35,277 nucleotides of DNA, from IMG/VR virus record IMGVR_UViG_3300037584_003289, positions 1 through 35,277 of that record; one strand, written 5' to 3'. Below the pieces are notes generated by a model. That model saw only the letters and a list, made by a program, of their open reading frames with translations, was not told where the DNA came from and ran no database searches. The DNA is from a virus. This document shows positions 25,340 through 33,142 of this stretch, piece after piece. Positions within the stretch are counted from its first letter, which is position 1; the number at the start of each line of letters is the position of its first letter. Position numbers and translations under genes: made by a program.

Positions 25340-25613
25340 GCAATTCATTCTGTTAGATCAACTAATGGAACCTCCTACAGTTGAACAAGAATTAGAGTTA
25401 GAGAAAAAGATACGGTGGTTAACAGAGGGAGCATCTAAAGAACAGCTCACAAGACATTGCGAAGCAGTAGAAAGAAACCACTTTCATCAAGCACAATTTA
25501 TTGCTAACTGTCTAACCGAAATTGCTAGATGCAAAGCTAGGATTGCTTGTTTAGAAAACCCTGTAAGGCAACCTACATTTAAAAATTGGTTAAGGAAAGT
25601 TCTTGATCTTTAG
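25323..25613 (+). CDS. Small helical hypothetical protein
   Basis: A 96-residue acidic then basic helical protein (LEKKIRWLTEGASKEQLTRH, LTEIARCKARIACLE). It starts inside the end of the 54-residue gene. Its TAG overlaps the TAA of the minus-strand gene opposite (25610-25612), leaving no space for an intergenic terminator. No recognised domain. Confidence 0.55.
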   Translation: MENLDEQFILLDQLMEPPTVEQELELEKKIRWLTEGASKEQLTRHCEAVERNHFHQAQFIANCLTEIARCKARIACLENPVRQPTFKNWLRKVLDL

Positions 25614-25900
25614 TCGTAGTGTGTCTCAACTATGTATTCTTCGTAATCTGTATCTTCTTCCATATATCGACCAAGATTAATCATACAAAGTCTTTTTGCA
25701 GTTAAATAACACTCATCGTCTGTATAACCCTTGCTCTTAAGGAACTCATAAAAACATACTAATGGGCCACATACTTCTCTAACGAACTTGTAGGCTTCTT
25801 CATCTTCATTAATCAAAGCTCGAAGCCTTACCTCACTTAGGCCCATAGGCCCATAAGTTTTTTCTTGTTTTTTGGTTCCTTTGTTCCTTTTAAAATCCAT
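25610..25900 (-). CDS. Small hypothetical protein, end of the minus-strand cluster
   Basis: A 96-residue protein. I use the ATG at 25900 (MDFKRNKGTKKQEKTYGPMG), 4 bases after the upstream stop, rather than the longer frame that would run inside the zinc-ribbon gene. It has a basic N-terminus and a helical middle (SEVRLRALINEDEEAYKFV), then YTDDECYLTAKRLCMINLGR and an acidic tail. It has four cysteines. Not recognised. Confidence 0.55.
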   Translation of the reverse strand: MDFKRNKGTKKQEKTYGPMGLSEVRLRALINEDEEAYKFVREVCGPLVCFYEFLKSKGYTDDECYLTAKRLCMINLGRYMEEDTDYEEYIVETHYD

Positions 25901-25904
25901 TTGT

Positions 25905-26126
25905 TTAGTTAGATGGTACGAATTTCGCTGTGGAGCCTGTTTTGACCCACTTAACCTCGTTGTCTTTAACGGCGACTTCTGGGTACTGAACTGAGTACCA
26001 GCGATGATCACATTTAATACACCGTCTGCGCCTGATAGTTACCCCATCACTGGAGCGTTTAGTGCATACAACTCTAGTCCTAGCTTCAGCGCACTTAGGA
26101 CACGCAGCTTGAATTTTGTTAATCAT
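25905..26126 (-). CDS. Stand-alone NrdR-type zinc-ribbon protein
   Basis: A 73-residue protein. It holds CPKCAEARTRVVCTKRSSDG followed by IRRRRCIKCDHRWYSV. This has the spacing and the RRRRC/HRW signature of the N-terminal zinc ribbon of the NrdR repressor, but without the ATP-cone domain. It may bind nucleic acid and act as a phage regulator. It abuts the genes on both sides in a tight minus-strand operon. Confidence 0.65.
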   Translation of the reverse strand: MINKIQAACPKCAEARTRVVCTKRSSDGVTIRRRRCIKCDHRWYSVQYPEVAVKDNEVKWVKTGSTAKFVPSN

Positions 26127-26348
26127 TTATGGTGCTGGAACTAATATGTGTTGTGCGTGTTCTGACCTTCTACCATCGGGCCATTTAACCTCGTAGTAGT
26201 AACAAATTCGATCTCTTTTGTTGTACTTCTCTATAACCTTGATGATGGTTCCTCTATTGGATTCCGTCTTTAGAAATACTCCTGTGTTTCTCTTCTTATT
26301 GACTTGATCATTGATCTTATATTTGGGAGTTACTGAGGCAGTTGTCAT
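26127..26348 (-). CDS. Small SH3/KOW-like protein
   Basis: A 73-residue basic beta-rich protein: KYKINDQVNKK, GVFLKTESNRGTIIKVIEKY, and CYYYEVKWPDGRRSEHAQHI. The strand pattern G-x-I-x-x-V followed by Y-x-V-x-W-x-DG resembles Tudor/KOW-type barrels that bind nucleic acid or protein. Its stop directly abuts the start of the zinc-ribbon gene. It overlaps the upstream gene by four bases. Confidence 0.5.
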   Translation of the reverse strand: MTTASVTPKYKINDQVNKKRNTGVFLKTESNRGTIIKVIEKYNKRDRICYYYEVKWPDGRRSEHAQHILVPAP

Positions 26349-26533
26349 AGTTCTTTTTTCCAGAGTATTGAAGCGTTAGGGTTATTAAGTTTAGCTTTAT
26401 TGAGTGCCTCTTCTTTTGAATACCCCCAATAATTCATATTTCTACCTTGTCTTCCTTGTTCACAAACCCAGAATTGATGAAGCTTCGCTACTGGTGGAGC
26501 GTTCTCCGATGTAACAGAACTGAAATACGTCAT
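26345..26533 (-). CDS. Small hypothetical protein
   Basis: A 62-residue protein with HQFWVCEQGRQGRNMNYWGY and SKEEALNKAKLNNPNA. The WGYSKEEALNKA helix resembles short domains of small phage proteins, but it is not assigned. It shares one base with the upstream stop (TAATG) and four with the downstream start, fixing its place in the operon. Confidence 0.5.
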   Translation of the reverse strand: MTYFSSVTSENAPPVAKLHQFWVCEQGRQGRNMNYWGYSKEEALNKAKLNNPNASILWKKEL

Positions 26534-26781
26534 TAATCCTCCTTCGATGGTCTGCCTTGAACACGCTTATGGATAGACTTCTTCCATATAGCCTCATCTG
26601 CTGCTTCAGCTTCGTTGTATTTAGATCTGGTGAGTTCTCTTTTTAACTGGGAATAAACAGCATTTCGTATCCAGGCAGTAACTCTTATACCTTCTTGTTC
26701 CGCTTGTTCTTGTGCCAACTTTGCCCTATTCGGGTCAAGAAGAATCTGCATGTAAGTTTTATTACCGTGTTTTAAGGCCAT
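26533..26781 (-). CDS. Ribbon-helix-helix DNA-binding protein
   Basis: An 82-residue protein. The N-terminus has the CopG/Arc-type pattern: strand TYMQILLDP, helix NRAKLAQEQAEQEG, then IRVTAWIRNAVYSQL. A charged C-terminal helix follows. It is probably a dimeric repressor controlling this early cluster; the palindrome at 27020-27036 upstream of the cluster is a plausible operator. Target assignment is inference. Confidence 0.6.
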   Translation of the reverse strand: MALKHGNKTYMQILLDPNRAKLAQEQAEQEGIRVTAWIRNAVYSQLKRELTRSKYNEAEAADEAIWKKSIHKRVQGRPSKED

Positions 26782-26806
26782 TAAAAACTGTGGTATTTGT
26801 ACTACT

Positions 26807-27016
26807 CTACCACGAAATCGGTCTATCGACTTTTCTTCGTGCTGATTCTTTCATCGCTTGCCTAGAAGCTTTACGGTGTCCCGTTTTACCTCGCCTTATT
26901 TCCCTAGCTCCCTCTAAGAACTGTACTGCTCTCTGCAAATCACCAGTAGTGGCTAAACAGATCTCTCCATTTAGCCGTTCTACTATGATTTGTCTAGGGG
27001 ATTTTTCTATAGCCAA
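26807..27016 (-). CDS. Small basic protein, first gene of the cluster
   Basis: A 69-residue protein from a TTG start (MAIEKSPRQIIVERLNGEIC). It has a helix TGDLQRAVQFLEGAREIRRG and a Lys/Arg-rich C-terminus that could bind nucleic acid. The TTG is preceded by no strong Shine-Dalgarno sequence. It leads the cluster transcribed towards 25.6 kb. Not recognised. Confidence 0.45.
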   Translation of the reverse strand: MAIEKSPRQIIVERLNGEICLATTGDLQRAVQFLEGAREIRRGKTGHRKASRQAMKESARRKVDRPISW

Positions 27017-27019
27017 GGC

Positions 27020-27036
27020 GTTAAATGTATTTTAAC
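27020..27036. promoter_or_regulatory. Small palindrome upstream of the minus-strand cluster
   Basis: GTTAAA and TTTAAC flank a 5-base spacer just upstream of the first gene of the cluster. On the minus strand it contains TAAAAT, a possible -10 box. It could be an operator for the ribbon-helix-helix protein two genes in. Weak evidence. Confidence 0.3.
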
Positions 27037-27063
27037 TCTGTACTAGACTAACTATACATTCGA

Positions 27064-29052
27064 TTAGTGCACCTCACTCCATTTTTTACCAACAGATGTT
27101 TCTGCCAATGGAGGTATGTCTCCTTCGTTTGGTGTTAAGTAATCAAGCCATATTCCTTCTGCCTGTTCCATAATGCTGCTGAGTTTCTCAGACCATTTAT
27201 CTTCAAATCCCTCCTTAACTAATAGGAGTAATTCATCATGCACAGCAGCCGCAATCTTGACTTCCTTTTCTCCTGCCTTATAAACCTCTTTCCATAGTTC
27301 ACCTAATGCCATCTTCAATATGGCTGCCCCTGCACCTTGTATAGGTGTGTTGCATCTAACAGTAACTTTATTCAAATCCCCTGGTAATAAACGCTTCATT
27401 TTAGATAAAGGTATGCGAATAAAAGGAATAGCATCCGTTCCACCAGCATCAGTGGCTTTGTTAAGAGTCCTCTGAGTTTTAGCAGCTTCAGCAGCATTGT
27501 CCTCCTGCCACTTCCTTATTCCCTGGTACGTTTGCAACCAATCCTCTCTGATCCTTATTGCTTCAGGCATAGTCATTGTTACTCCACTTGCACCTGCGTA
27601 ATTTCTCAGACCTTCTGCACCCGCCCCATACAACAAACCAAAGTTTGCTGATTTTGCGATCTGCCTATCACAGCCCATTGCACTAGCGGTGAACTCATGT
27701 AAGTCTCCGCCCTCTTTGAACACAGAAGCCATATTTTTATCCTGGGCCAAAGCAGCAGCTAAACGAAGTTCCATCTGTCCGTAATCAGCATCTACTAAGG
27801 ACCAACCATCAGGGGCTTGAACACATTGCCTAAAAGAAGCATCTCTAGGAATCTGCTGATTATTGGGTTTAATACAACTCATCCGACCTGTATCTGCTCC
27901 GAGCTGCATATATGAAGCTCGAACAAAACCATCACTAGCCATTTTCTCCTTAATGGAAGTGACCATCTGCCTTCTCTTTTCTGTCTTCTTCCACAGTAAA
28001 TATTTATGCACTACCTCATGGTCTGCTGTATAAGATCTCAAAGCTTGTCTTGACGCACTAGGTTTACCCTTTGCATCTCTAGGCTCTTCACCTAAAACAG
28101 CAGTGAATTTTTCCAGCAGTTGTTTAGGGCTATTAAGGTTAAATCCCCTGTACTTTTTAGTACCAAGACGTATCGAACCTTCGTCTTTCGCACGTAAATT
28201 AAACGCTTCCATCTCTAACTCCTCTATTTCCTCATACCAACGTGCTCTAGTTTCTGGATCGTGCCCTGGTTCGCACAACTTATCTTTTATCTGATTGATC
28301 TTTACATGAGCATCACCTTCTCTAGGAAGTTTCAGCTCATCAGGCAAAGCCTTATTTAGATCTTCCAAAAACTCTTTACCCATATTCTCTGCATCAAATT
28401 CGTAGTCCTTACGGCACTGCTCTAGTGCTTCAGCGTTCCAGGGTAAACCTGTTCTCCACATTTGAGCCAAAGCTGGTATAGCTCTAGATTCTAGGATCTC
28501 AGCTTTTCTCAACTGCCCATACTGAAGCTTCCTTTCCATGACCTCATATAGATCAGGTAAAACCTCCACATCTTTGGCAGCGTAGGCTTTCTGCTCCTCA
28601 CTTAAATAAGGTGCGCTCCAATCAGAAGTTTGCTGCTCTTTAGATAGTTCTATATCTAAATGCTTTTTGCAAACAGCAGCTAAACCATGCTTTAACCCTG
28701 GTATGCCATTGGTAAGTAAACGATTAGCCAGCATCGTGCATTTAATACCTGTATCCAGAGTGTTGGGATGTATCCCATATTCCTGAAGCCAAGCAATATC
28801 AAATACAGCATTGTGGGCTATCCACATTCGAGGTGTATTGAAGAACCTCCTTACCTGTTCAAAGTCATCCTGCGTTAGCTCAAAGCAGTCGAGGACAACC
28901 ACACTAGCTCTGCTCTTACAAGCAAGCTGGATTAAACGCAGCTTCCCCTGTTCAGGCTGTAGCTGGAGCGTTTCTGTATCAAACGCTATGGATACGGATG
29001 TTTGAAGCACATTTAGATGCTCAATACCGTAGTACACTTTGTAGTTAATCAT
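27064..29052 (-). CDS. polA: DNA polymerase I (family A) with 3'-5' exonuclease
   Basis: A 662-residue replicative polymerase with no 5'-3' exonuclease domain. The exonuclease has DTE (Asp25, Glu27), HNAVFD (Asp85) and YAAKD (Tyr157, Asp161), the DEDDy set. The polymerase motifs are A, DADYGQMELR (421-430); B, RQIAKSANFGLLYG with Phe471 at the position of E. coli Phe762; and C, VHDE (604-607). Motif A has Gly where most have Ser (DYSQIE). All catalytic residues are present. It overlaps the upstream 79-residue gene by eight bases. Confidence 0.93.
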   Translation of the reverse strand: MINYKVYYGIEHLNVLQTSVSIAFDTETLQLQPEQGKLRLIQLACKSRASVVVLDCFELTQDDFEQVRRFFNTPRMWIAHNAVFDIAWLQEYGIHPNTLDTGIKCTMLANRLLTNGIPGLKHGLAAVCKKHLDIELSKEQQTSDWSAPYLSEEQKAYAAKDVEVLPDLYEVMERKLQYGQLRKAEILESRAIPALAQMWRTGLPWNAEALEQCRKDYEFDAENMGKEFLEDLNKALPDELKLPREGDAHVKINQIKDKLCEPGHDPETRARWYEEIEELEMEAFNLRAKDEGSIRLGTKKYRGFNLNSPKQLLEKFTAVLGEEPRDAKGKPSASRQALRSYTADHEVVHKYLLWKKTEKRRQMVTSIKEKMASDGFVRASYMQLGADTGRMSCIKPNNQQIPRDASFRQCVQAPDGWSLVDADYGQMELRLAAALAQDKNMASVFKEGGDLHEFTASAMGCDRQIAKSANFGLLYGAGAEGLRNYAGASGVTMTMPEAIRIREDWLQTYQGIRKWQEDNAAEAAKTQRTLNKATDAGGTDAIPFIRIPLSKMKRLLPGDLNKVTVRCNTPIQGAGAAILKMALGELWKEVYKAGEKEVKIAAAVHDELLLLVKEGFEDKWSEKLSSIMEQAEGIWLDYLTPNEGDIPPLAETSVGKKWSEVH

Positions 29053-29284
29053 CTAACTTAAGCTCCAACTGTCTAGGGTCGTTTGTTCTAAGAAGGTGGT
29101 CCAGTAGATCTGAAACTGCCTTGCTATAACCTTCGTAATAAGCCCACTTTTCACGGGCCAGGTCATAGTCTTTTACTTGCATAGCTTCGTTATACTCTTG
29201 GCGATAACGCTTCTGCTTATCGAACAGCTCTGTATGTGCATCTAGTAATGCAGTTTGCTTGTTCAAACGAGTTTTGAGGTCCAT
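29045..29284 (-). CDS. Small helical protein before polA
   Basis: A 79-residue, highly charged coiled-coil protein (LKTRLNKQTALLDAHTELFD, LAREKWAYYEGYSKAVSDLL). Its stop overlaps the polA start, so the pair is translationally coupled. It may be a polymerase partner by position, but the sequence shows no domain. Confidence 0.5.
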   Translation of the reverse strand: MDLKTRLNKQTALLDAHTELFDKQKRYRQEYNEAMQVKDYDLAREKWAYYEGYSKAVSDLLDHLLRTNDPRQLELKLDD

Positions 29285-29286
29285 AA

Positions 29287-30033
29287 TTAATGTCCGTAGT
29301 GATCTCTGAGGTACTTGGGGATTTTGTCTTTATAACCGTTATTAGTTAGATTTTTAACTAACTTTTTCCACTGAAATTCGTACTTTCTAGATACTTCAGG
29401 AAAGCTATATCCTAAGTAGTATCTTTTACAATTTTCAAACGGTAAGTGGAACATCTGAGGAATAACACGTTTAAGTAAATAACCTAAATTGTGCTTCTGT
29501 TCGTGACTCTTTCTATAGTCGTTGTTTTTATGCCACTTAAATATATAAGTAAGCACTCTATCCACAACTTCTTTATCCGTGATGGCACGATTAGCCTTCC
29601 TAGATTCTCTCTCAATGCTGGTATCTTTCCAGTTAAGAGGTTTCTGTTCTACAGGAGGTAGAACAGTTAATTTAGGTTCAGAATCTTCAAGAACTGCATC
29701 TCTAATGACTTGAACTAAAGCAAGAGGAGCAGGTTTCTTTTCTACTTTCTTTTCCTCTACTTTCTCTTCCTTTTCAAGAGCAGCTTGCTTCGCTTTGATA
29801 GCGGCTAACTCTTTACTGGAGCGTGGTCTAGTACCAACTTCACTTGTTATAAAAGCGAACTGGTCAAGAGAAGTAGAGACAGTAATCCTGGTAATAGTTT
29901 CCTGTTTAATATCTTCCTCTTCGTAAGATATATAGACAGTGTTATCTATAACCTGGACAGCAGAAATACGAGCTGTACTTAAGTCAAGTTTCTTCTTTTT
30001 AATGAAGAACTCCTGTTCAGTAATCTCTATCAT
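29287..30033 (-). CDS. Unknown protein of the replication module
   Basis: A 248-residue protein. It has an N-terminal beta region (VIDNTVYISYEEEDIKQE), a Lys/Glu-rich coiled linker (ALEKEEKVEEKKVEKKPAP), and a C-terminal basic helical domain from about residue 155 (EVVDRVLTYIFKWHKNNDYR to YLRDHYGH) with many aromatic residues. Coupled by ATGA to the 53-residue gene upstream and 2 bases from the gene downstream. It probably binds nucleic acid; not recognised. Confidence 0.5.
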   Translation of the reverse strand: MIEITEQEFFIKKKKLDLSTARISAVQVIDNTVYISYEEEDIKQETITRITVSTSLDQFAFITSEVGTRPRSSKELAAIKAKQAALEKEEKVEEKKVEKKPAPLALVQVIRDAVLEDSEPKLTVLPPVEQKPLNWKDTSIERESRKANRAITDKEVVDRVLTYIFKWHKNNDYRKSHEQKHNLGYLLKRVIPQMFHLPFENCKRYYLGYSFPEVSRKYEFQWKKLVKNLTNNGYKDKIPKYLRDHYGH

Positions 30034-30191
30034 TTAGTCTCTCCCTGAAGGACAAGTATTTTGTGCATAAGTAAATGCAGTCTAGATATTTCATCCTTAA
30101 CTGCATCCCAATCTCCGCACATAACTTTATCGTGTTCATCACGAACTAAGTTATAAAGAATGTCTGTTTCGTCTGTAGTAAAATCGTTCAT
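30030..30191 (-). CDS. 53-residue acidic protein
   Basis: MNDFTTDETDILYNLVRDEH followed by a helical stretch with two Met and one Cys, ending LHKILVLQGETK-like (HLLMHKILVLQGETK). Its start overlaps the upstream stop and its stop overlaps the next start, both as ATGA. This makes translation very likely despite the small size. No known motif. Confidence 0.6.
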   Translation of the reverse strand: MNDFTTDETDILYNLVRDEHDKVMCGDWDAVKDEISRLHLLMHKILVLQGETK

Positions 30192-30391
30192 GCTGCACAC
30201 TCCTGACATACAGAAACGTTTACTCTCATTTGATGTATTACAAAGGCTCCTTTGTCTCTATCAAACGAGTCTGTCATTCCATCTTTCTTTGATCCTAAAG
30301 TAATAGACCTTTGCCCATAACTATCACCTTTGAAAATCTTTTTCTTGCACTCATGGCAAGAACGTTCTTTTCGAGTCCTTTTTAGTTTCAT
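30188..30391 (-). CDS. Small zinc-finger protein
   Basis: A 67-residue basic protein with two CxxC knuckles, CHECKKKIFKGDSYG near the start and VCQEC at the end, about 48 residues apart, forming a single treble-clef or ribbon-like site. The N-terminus is MKLKRTRKERS. It begins the operon leading to polA. It could bind DNA or serve as a replication accessory. Confidence 0.6.
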   Translation of the reverse strand: MKLKRTRKERSCHECKKKIFKGDSYGQRSITLGSKKDGMTDSFDRDKGAFVIHQMRVNVSVCQECAA

Positions 30392-30434
30392 TGGGTTTAA
30401 CGGAATGATTACCGCCCCTGTAAATTACTCTTTT

Positions 30435-30440
30435 ATTGTA
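30435..30440 (-). promoter_or_regulatory. Candidate extended -10 promoter for the polA operon
   Basis: On the minus strand the sequence TGATACAAT (TACAAT at this position with TG upstream) lies 44-49 bases before the zinc-finger ATG, in the 117-base gap after the primase-helicase. No good -35 box is seen. It is offered as a weak candidate. Confidence 0.3.
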
Positions 30441-30508
30441 TCAGGACGTTGTGCTACATGGTTAATTGAAAAGGGTTTTGTTAAGAGATAGAAATAAATG
30501 TGTATCTT

Positions 30509-32995
30509 TTAATCAGCTTCTAGGAAGTCTTTTGCAAAATCCCTATGTCTGTGTTTGGGAGCGTCAAAACTATCTTCCGTTCCAGGGGAAGCGTTCTTAT
30601 TGACAAACGGTGTTTTGTCAGAACTACTTTTGTCAAAAGTATTTGCTTCTGAAGAATCCGCACCAGGACTTTTGACAAAACTACCTTTTGACAATTCCTC
30701 TTTGTCAATAAGATCCGTTCCAGTAGAAGGGGTTTGAGTTAATACACACTTATTATCGGGCGTTAAGGAAACTGGCTCTTTTCGGAAGGTTTTTAGGATC
30801 GTACCAAGAGCAATATAGAAAGCTGGAGGACGACCCTTAAAAGATGCACTTTCTGGTGGATCGCATTTAGCAATCAACTTCTGCGCAAGCAACTTAGAAA
30901 GGCTATATCGAATGGCACGTTTCTTATGTAAACCACCCACCTGATCATGTTCAGTTAATAAATCAGCAGACCAAGGAACCTTTTCCTCTCTCATCAATTT
31001 GAGTATGTCCAACATGTGCTGATTAGGTGTGCTGTCTTTAACCGTATTCTTTCCATCTGGAACGGGACCAATGGTGTACGTGTAATCAGGGAGCAAACTA
31101 AACAACATTTTCTGTCCCTCCCTGTCATCCCTAGATTTCTCTACGGTCACAATCCTGCTATTGAAAGGAGCTGCCATCTCAGCTAATTCCTTGTTACTCA
31201 CTTTCTGCATATTCCACGTTTCATCTACAGCAGCCTTAATAGCAGATGTTCCCCTAAAACCACCGTTCCTATTGTTGTGATGGATCACAATAATTGAACA
31301 AGCACCAAAATCCTGACCATTCCTTCTAGCCAACCTCTTTAGAGGAAGTGCATACTCTCTTCTATTTTCTTCGTAGGGGTTTGAATCGTTACAGCCATCA
31401 AGACTGTCTATAACAACCAAGTCATATCTACCTTTTTTACCTGTACCACCTCCTTGGATCTTGCAGAATTTCCTATACCAAGCCATATCCCATTCACCAA
31501 TAACATCAACACCCCTATCAACACCAATCAAATTGAACTGCCTTCTTGTAATCCTTTCGCTTTGATCTCCATTCAACCAAAGACATTTTCCTCTTTCTAT
31601 ATCAACTAAACCCCCATGAACATTAAAGTTTCTTCCTTGGCTGATGTGCTTACAAAGTGTTTGGCACATAGCAGATTTACCAGTACCACCGTCTGCATGA
31701 ATCAAGAGCAGCCAGGGTTTAGGTAACAAGCCAGGAATTAAATACTCAAAAGCAGTGTCATCTAAATCCCCAACATCTTTAGGCTTACCACCTGCGTTCC
31801 TCTTATAGGAAAGGTGAGCATCAATCAACCTATCAATCGCAACCGCCCCTTCCCTGGCACGTCCAGCTTCCATAGCCAGAACTGTTTTCGCTTGATCTAG
31901 TAGAGCTGGATCTTCTATCTCTTCCTCAAGATCCAAACCTCTAGCAATTAATTCCTCACCATTCAAATATTCAAACTTTACTTTCTGAGGTTGTTTCTCG
32001 ATCTCATCCACCAACGATGCAATATCGTCCCTTTGAAATCGTGACCTCGTTGGGTCAATCTCATCCGCTTCAGCAATAAGACTTCCAAACCCTCTTATGT
32101 TTCCAGTGTGCTTCCAGTTCCTATTCCATTTCTTTTCGCAGGGATTCCCTTTGGTGCGTAAACCTTCTGCTGACCAATCCCATGAATACTCAGGATCTCT
32201 TTTAGACCATTCCTCCCATACTTTTAAACCTTCTTTACCAGGAAGTTCAGAGTTAATCATTGCTCCGACTTGCCACCAATAATCCTCTGAGTAAGCACCC
32301 TTTGGAGGAATAACACTCAAGCAGTTTTCAGCAATAACAATTTTCTCTTCCTTAGTTCTTGCAGACCACCTTGTATCTTTCAGTCTTTTCTTAGGTCTAT
32401 CCTCATTGTCTTTTCTGTATTGCTCCCTCATCCTTTCAAGTAACCAAGTTGGAGCAACAGGTATATCGCTTATATCTCCCTCAAATTTGTATTCCCCAGG
32501 AGGAGTTTTAGTTGGAGCGTGACCACCATAAGCACCAAATAAAACACCTTGCCTTCCCCACAAGACCTCATAACCCTCTTTATCCGCAGCCGTATGCGAT
32601 ATATCCCTTACATGTAAACGATCCTCTTCAGGGACAATGAAGAGATATTTAGCAGCGTTTTTCTTGTTAGATGTAACTTTAGGTCCAGTTAAATCTTTAC
32701 CCCACTTCTTTTGAATCGCTCCGAGGTTGTAATCAACATCAAATATGCACAATCCTGCACTCTTAACACCAGTAAAGACACCAAATGCCTGGAACGTATC
32801 TGGATTTTGTTCAATACATAGAGCTGATCTAGAAGGAGACCACTTTGCACCTGCTTTACTAGCCTCGAAGTGAGGAACCTTCCCTGTAGCTGCATCACCA
32901 TTAGGGAGTGTGGTTCCCTCTTTATATATCGGGCACGTAGACCATTCAGACGGACAATTTTCAATGAAACTTAACAGTGCTTTTAGCTTGCTCAT
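30509..32995 (-). CDS. Primase-helicase (prim-pol plus RecA-like helicase)
   Basis: 828 residues using ATG 32995 with AAGGGA upstream (a TTG three codons earlier is also possible). The prim-pol domain comprises FGVFTGVKSAGLCIFDVD with Asp86 and Asp88, then AKYLFIVPE, EVLWGRQGVLFG and GEYKF. A PriCT-2-like linker lies at about 235-310 (DYWWQVGAMIN, WEEWSKRDPEY). The RecA-fold helicase follows: Walker A HADGGTGKS (433-441), Walker B LVVIDSLD (Asp530), and sensor IIVIHHNN. A winged-helix-like region follows, then a Ser/Asp-rich tail holding repeated F(V/D)K boxes. It should prime and unwind DNA for polA. Confidence 0.88.
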   Translation of the reverse strand: MSKLKALLSFIENCPSEWSTCPIYKEGTTLPNGDAATGKVPHFEASKAGAKWSPSRSALCIEQNPDTFQAFGVFTGVKSAGLCIFDVDYNLGAIQKKWGKDLTGPKVTSNKKNAAKYLFIVPEEDRLHVRDISHTAADKEGYEVLWGRQGVLFGAYGGHAPTKTPPGEYKFEGDISDIPVAPTWLLERMREQYRKDNEDRPKKRLKDTRWSARTKEEKIVIAENCLSVIPPKGAYSEDYWWQVGAMINSELPGKEGLKVWEEWSKRDPEYSWDWSAEGLRTKGNPCEKKWNRNWKHTGNIRGFGSLIAEADEIDPTRSRFQRDDIASLVDEIEKQPQKVKFEYLNGEELIARGLDLEEEIEDPALLDQAKTVLAMEAGRAREGAVAIDRLIDAHLSYKRNAGGKPKDVGDLDDTAFEYLIPGLLPKPWLLLIHADGGTGKSAMCQTLCKHISQGRNFNVHGGLVDIERGKCLWLNGDQSERITRRQFNLIGVDRGVDVIGEWDMAWYRKFCKIQGGGTGKKGRYDLVVIDSLDGCNDSNPYEENRREYALPLKRLARRNGQDFGACSIIVIHHNNRNGGFRGTSAIKAAVDETWNMQKVSNKELAEMAAPFNSRIVTVEKSRDDREGQKMLFSLLPDYTYTIGPVPDGKNTVKDSTPNQHMLDILKLMREEKVPWSADLLTEHDQVGGLHKKRAIRYSLSKLLAQKLIAKCDPPESASFKGRPPAFYIALGTILKTFRKEPVSLTPDNKCVLTQTPSTGTDLIDKEELSKGSFVKSPGADSSEANTFDKSSSDKTPFVNKNASPGTEDSFDAPKHRHRDFAKDFLEAD
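30600..30710. repeat. Cluster of six TTGACAAA/TTTGTCAA boxes
   Basis: Boxes lie at about 30600, 30613, 30628, 30670, 30685 and 30700, in both orientations; the one at 30628 is near-palindromic (TTTTGTCAAAAG). They sit in the 3' end of the primase-helicase gene. Five share one codon phase and encode F-D-K/F-V-K/S-D-K-type tripeptides, and one is in a different phase. They could be an origin or a binding-site cluster, or a simple protein repeat. Confidence 0.5.
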
Positions 32996-33028
32996 GTGAT
33001 ACAATTCCCTTGTAGAAACTTAATTTTT

Positions 33029-33063
33029 AACCCCTTCGGCCTCTCCAGCCCTAGGGGTTTTTT
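33029..33063 (+). terminator. Plus-strand terminator/attenuator between divergent genes
   Basis: AACCCCT and AGGGGTT form a 7-bp stem around a 17-base loop with an inner GGC/GCC pair, followed by six T. No plus-strand gene lies upstream for several kb, so it most likely acts on a leader transcript of the single-strand-binding gene or blocks stray transcription. Confidence 0.7.
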
Positions 33064-33109
33064 CATTATACCTTATAGACAAGGCTCTGTCATTATGCTA
33101 CATTTACAG

Positions 33110-33139
33110 AGCACTCAGGGCATAGCCCACTTAGCACTC
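33110..33139 (+). promoter_or_regulatory. Direct repeat flanking a hairpin in the SSB leader
   Basis: AGCACTC occurs at 33110-33116 and 33133-33139, with a GGGC/GCCC hairpin between. The second copy is 3 bases before the chosen ATG, where a Shine-Dalgarno sequence would lie. It could be a site of translational control, for example self-regulation by the product. If the upstream ATG at 33095 is used instead, this segment is coding. Confidence 0.3.
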
Positions 33140-33142
33140 TTT

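Noticed and set aside
25901-26011. N-terminal extension of the 96-residue gene to 133 codons
   Set aside because: It would overlap most of the zinc-ribbon gene's C-terminal half; ATG 25900 follows that gene's stop directly.
26712-27035. 107-codon plus-strand open frame
   Set aside because: It lies opposite two coupled minus-strand genes, one with a clear ribbon-helix-helix pattern, and reads as low-complexity Leu/Ser/Cys sequence.
2303-28262. Frequent TGGATCGT as part of the polar octamer
   Set aside because: I count five plus and three minus copies, without the clear strand skew of TGGARCGT, so it is left out of the motif.
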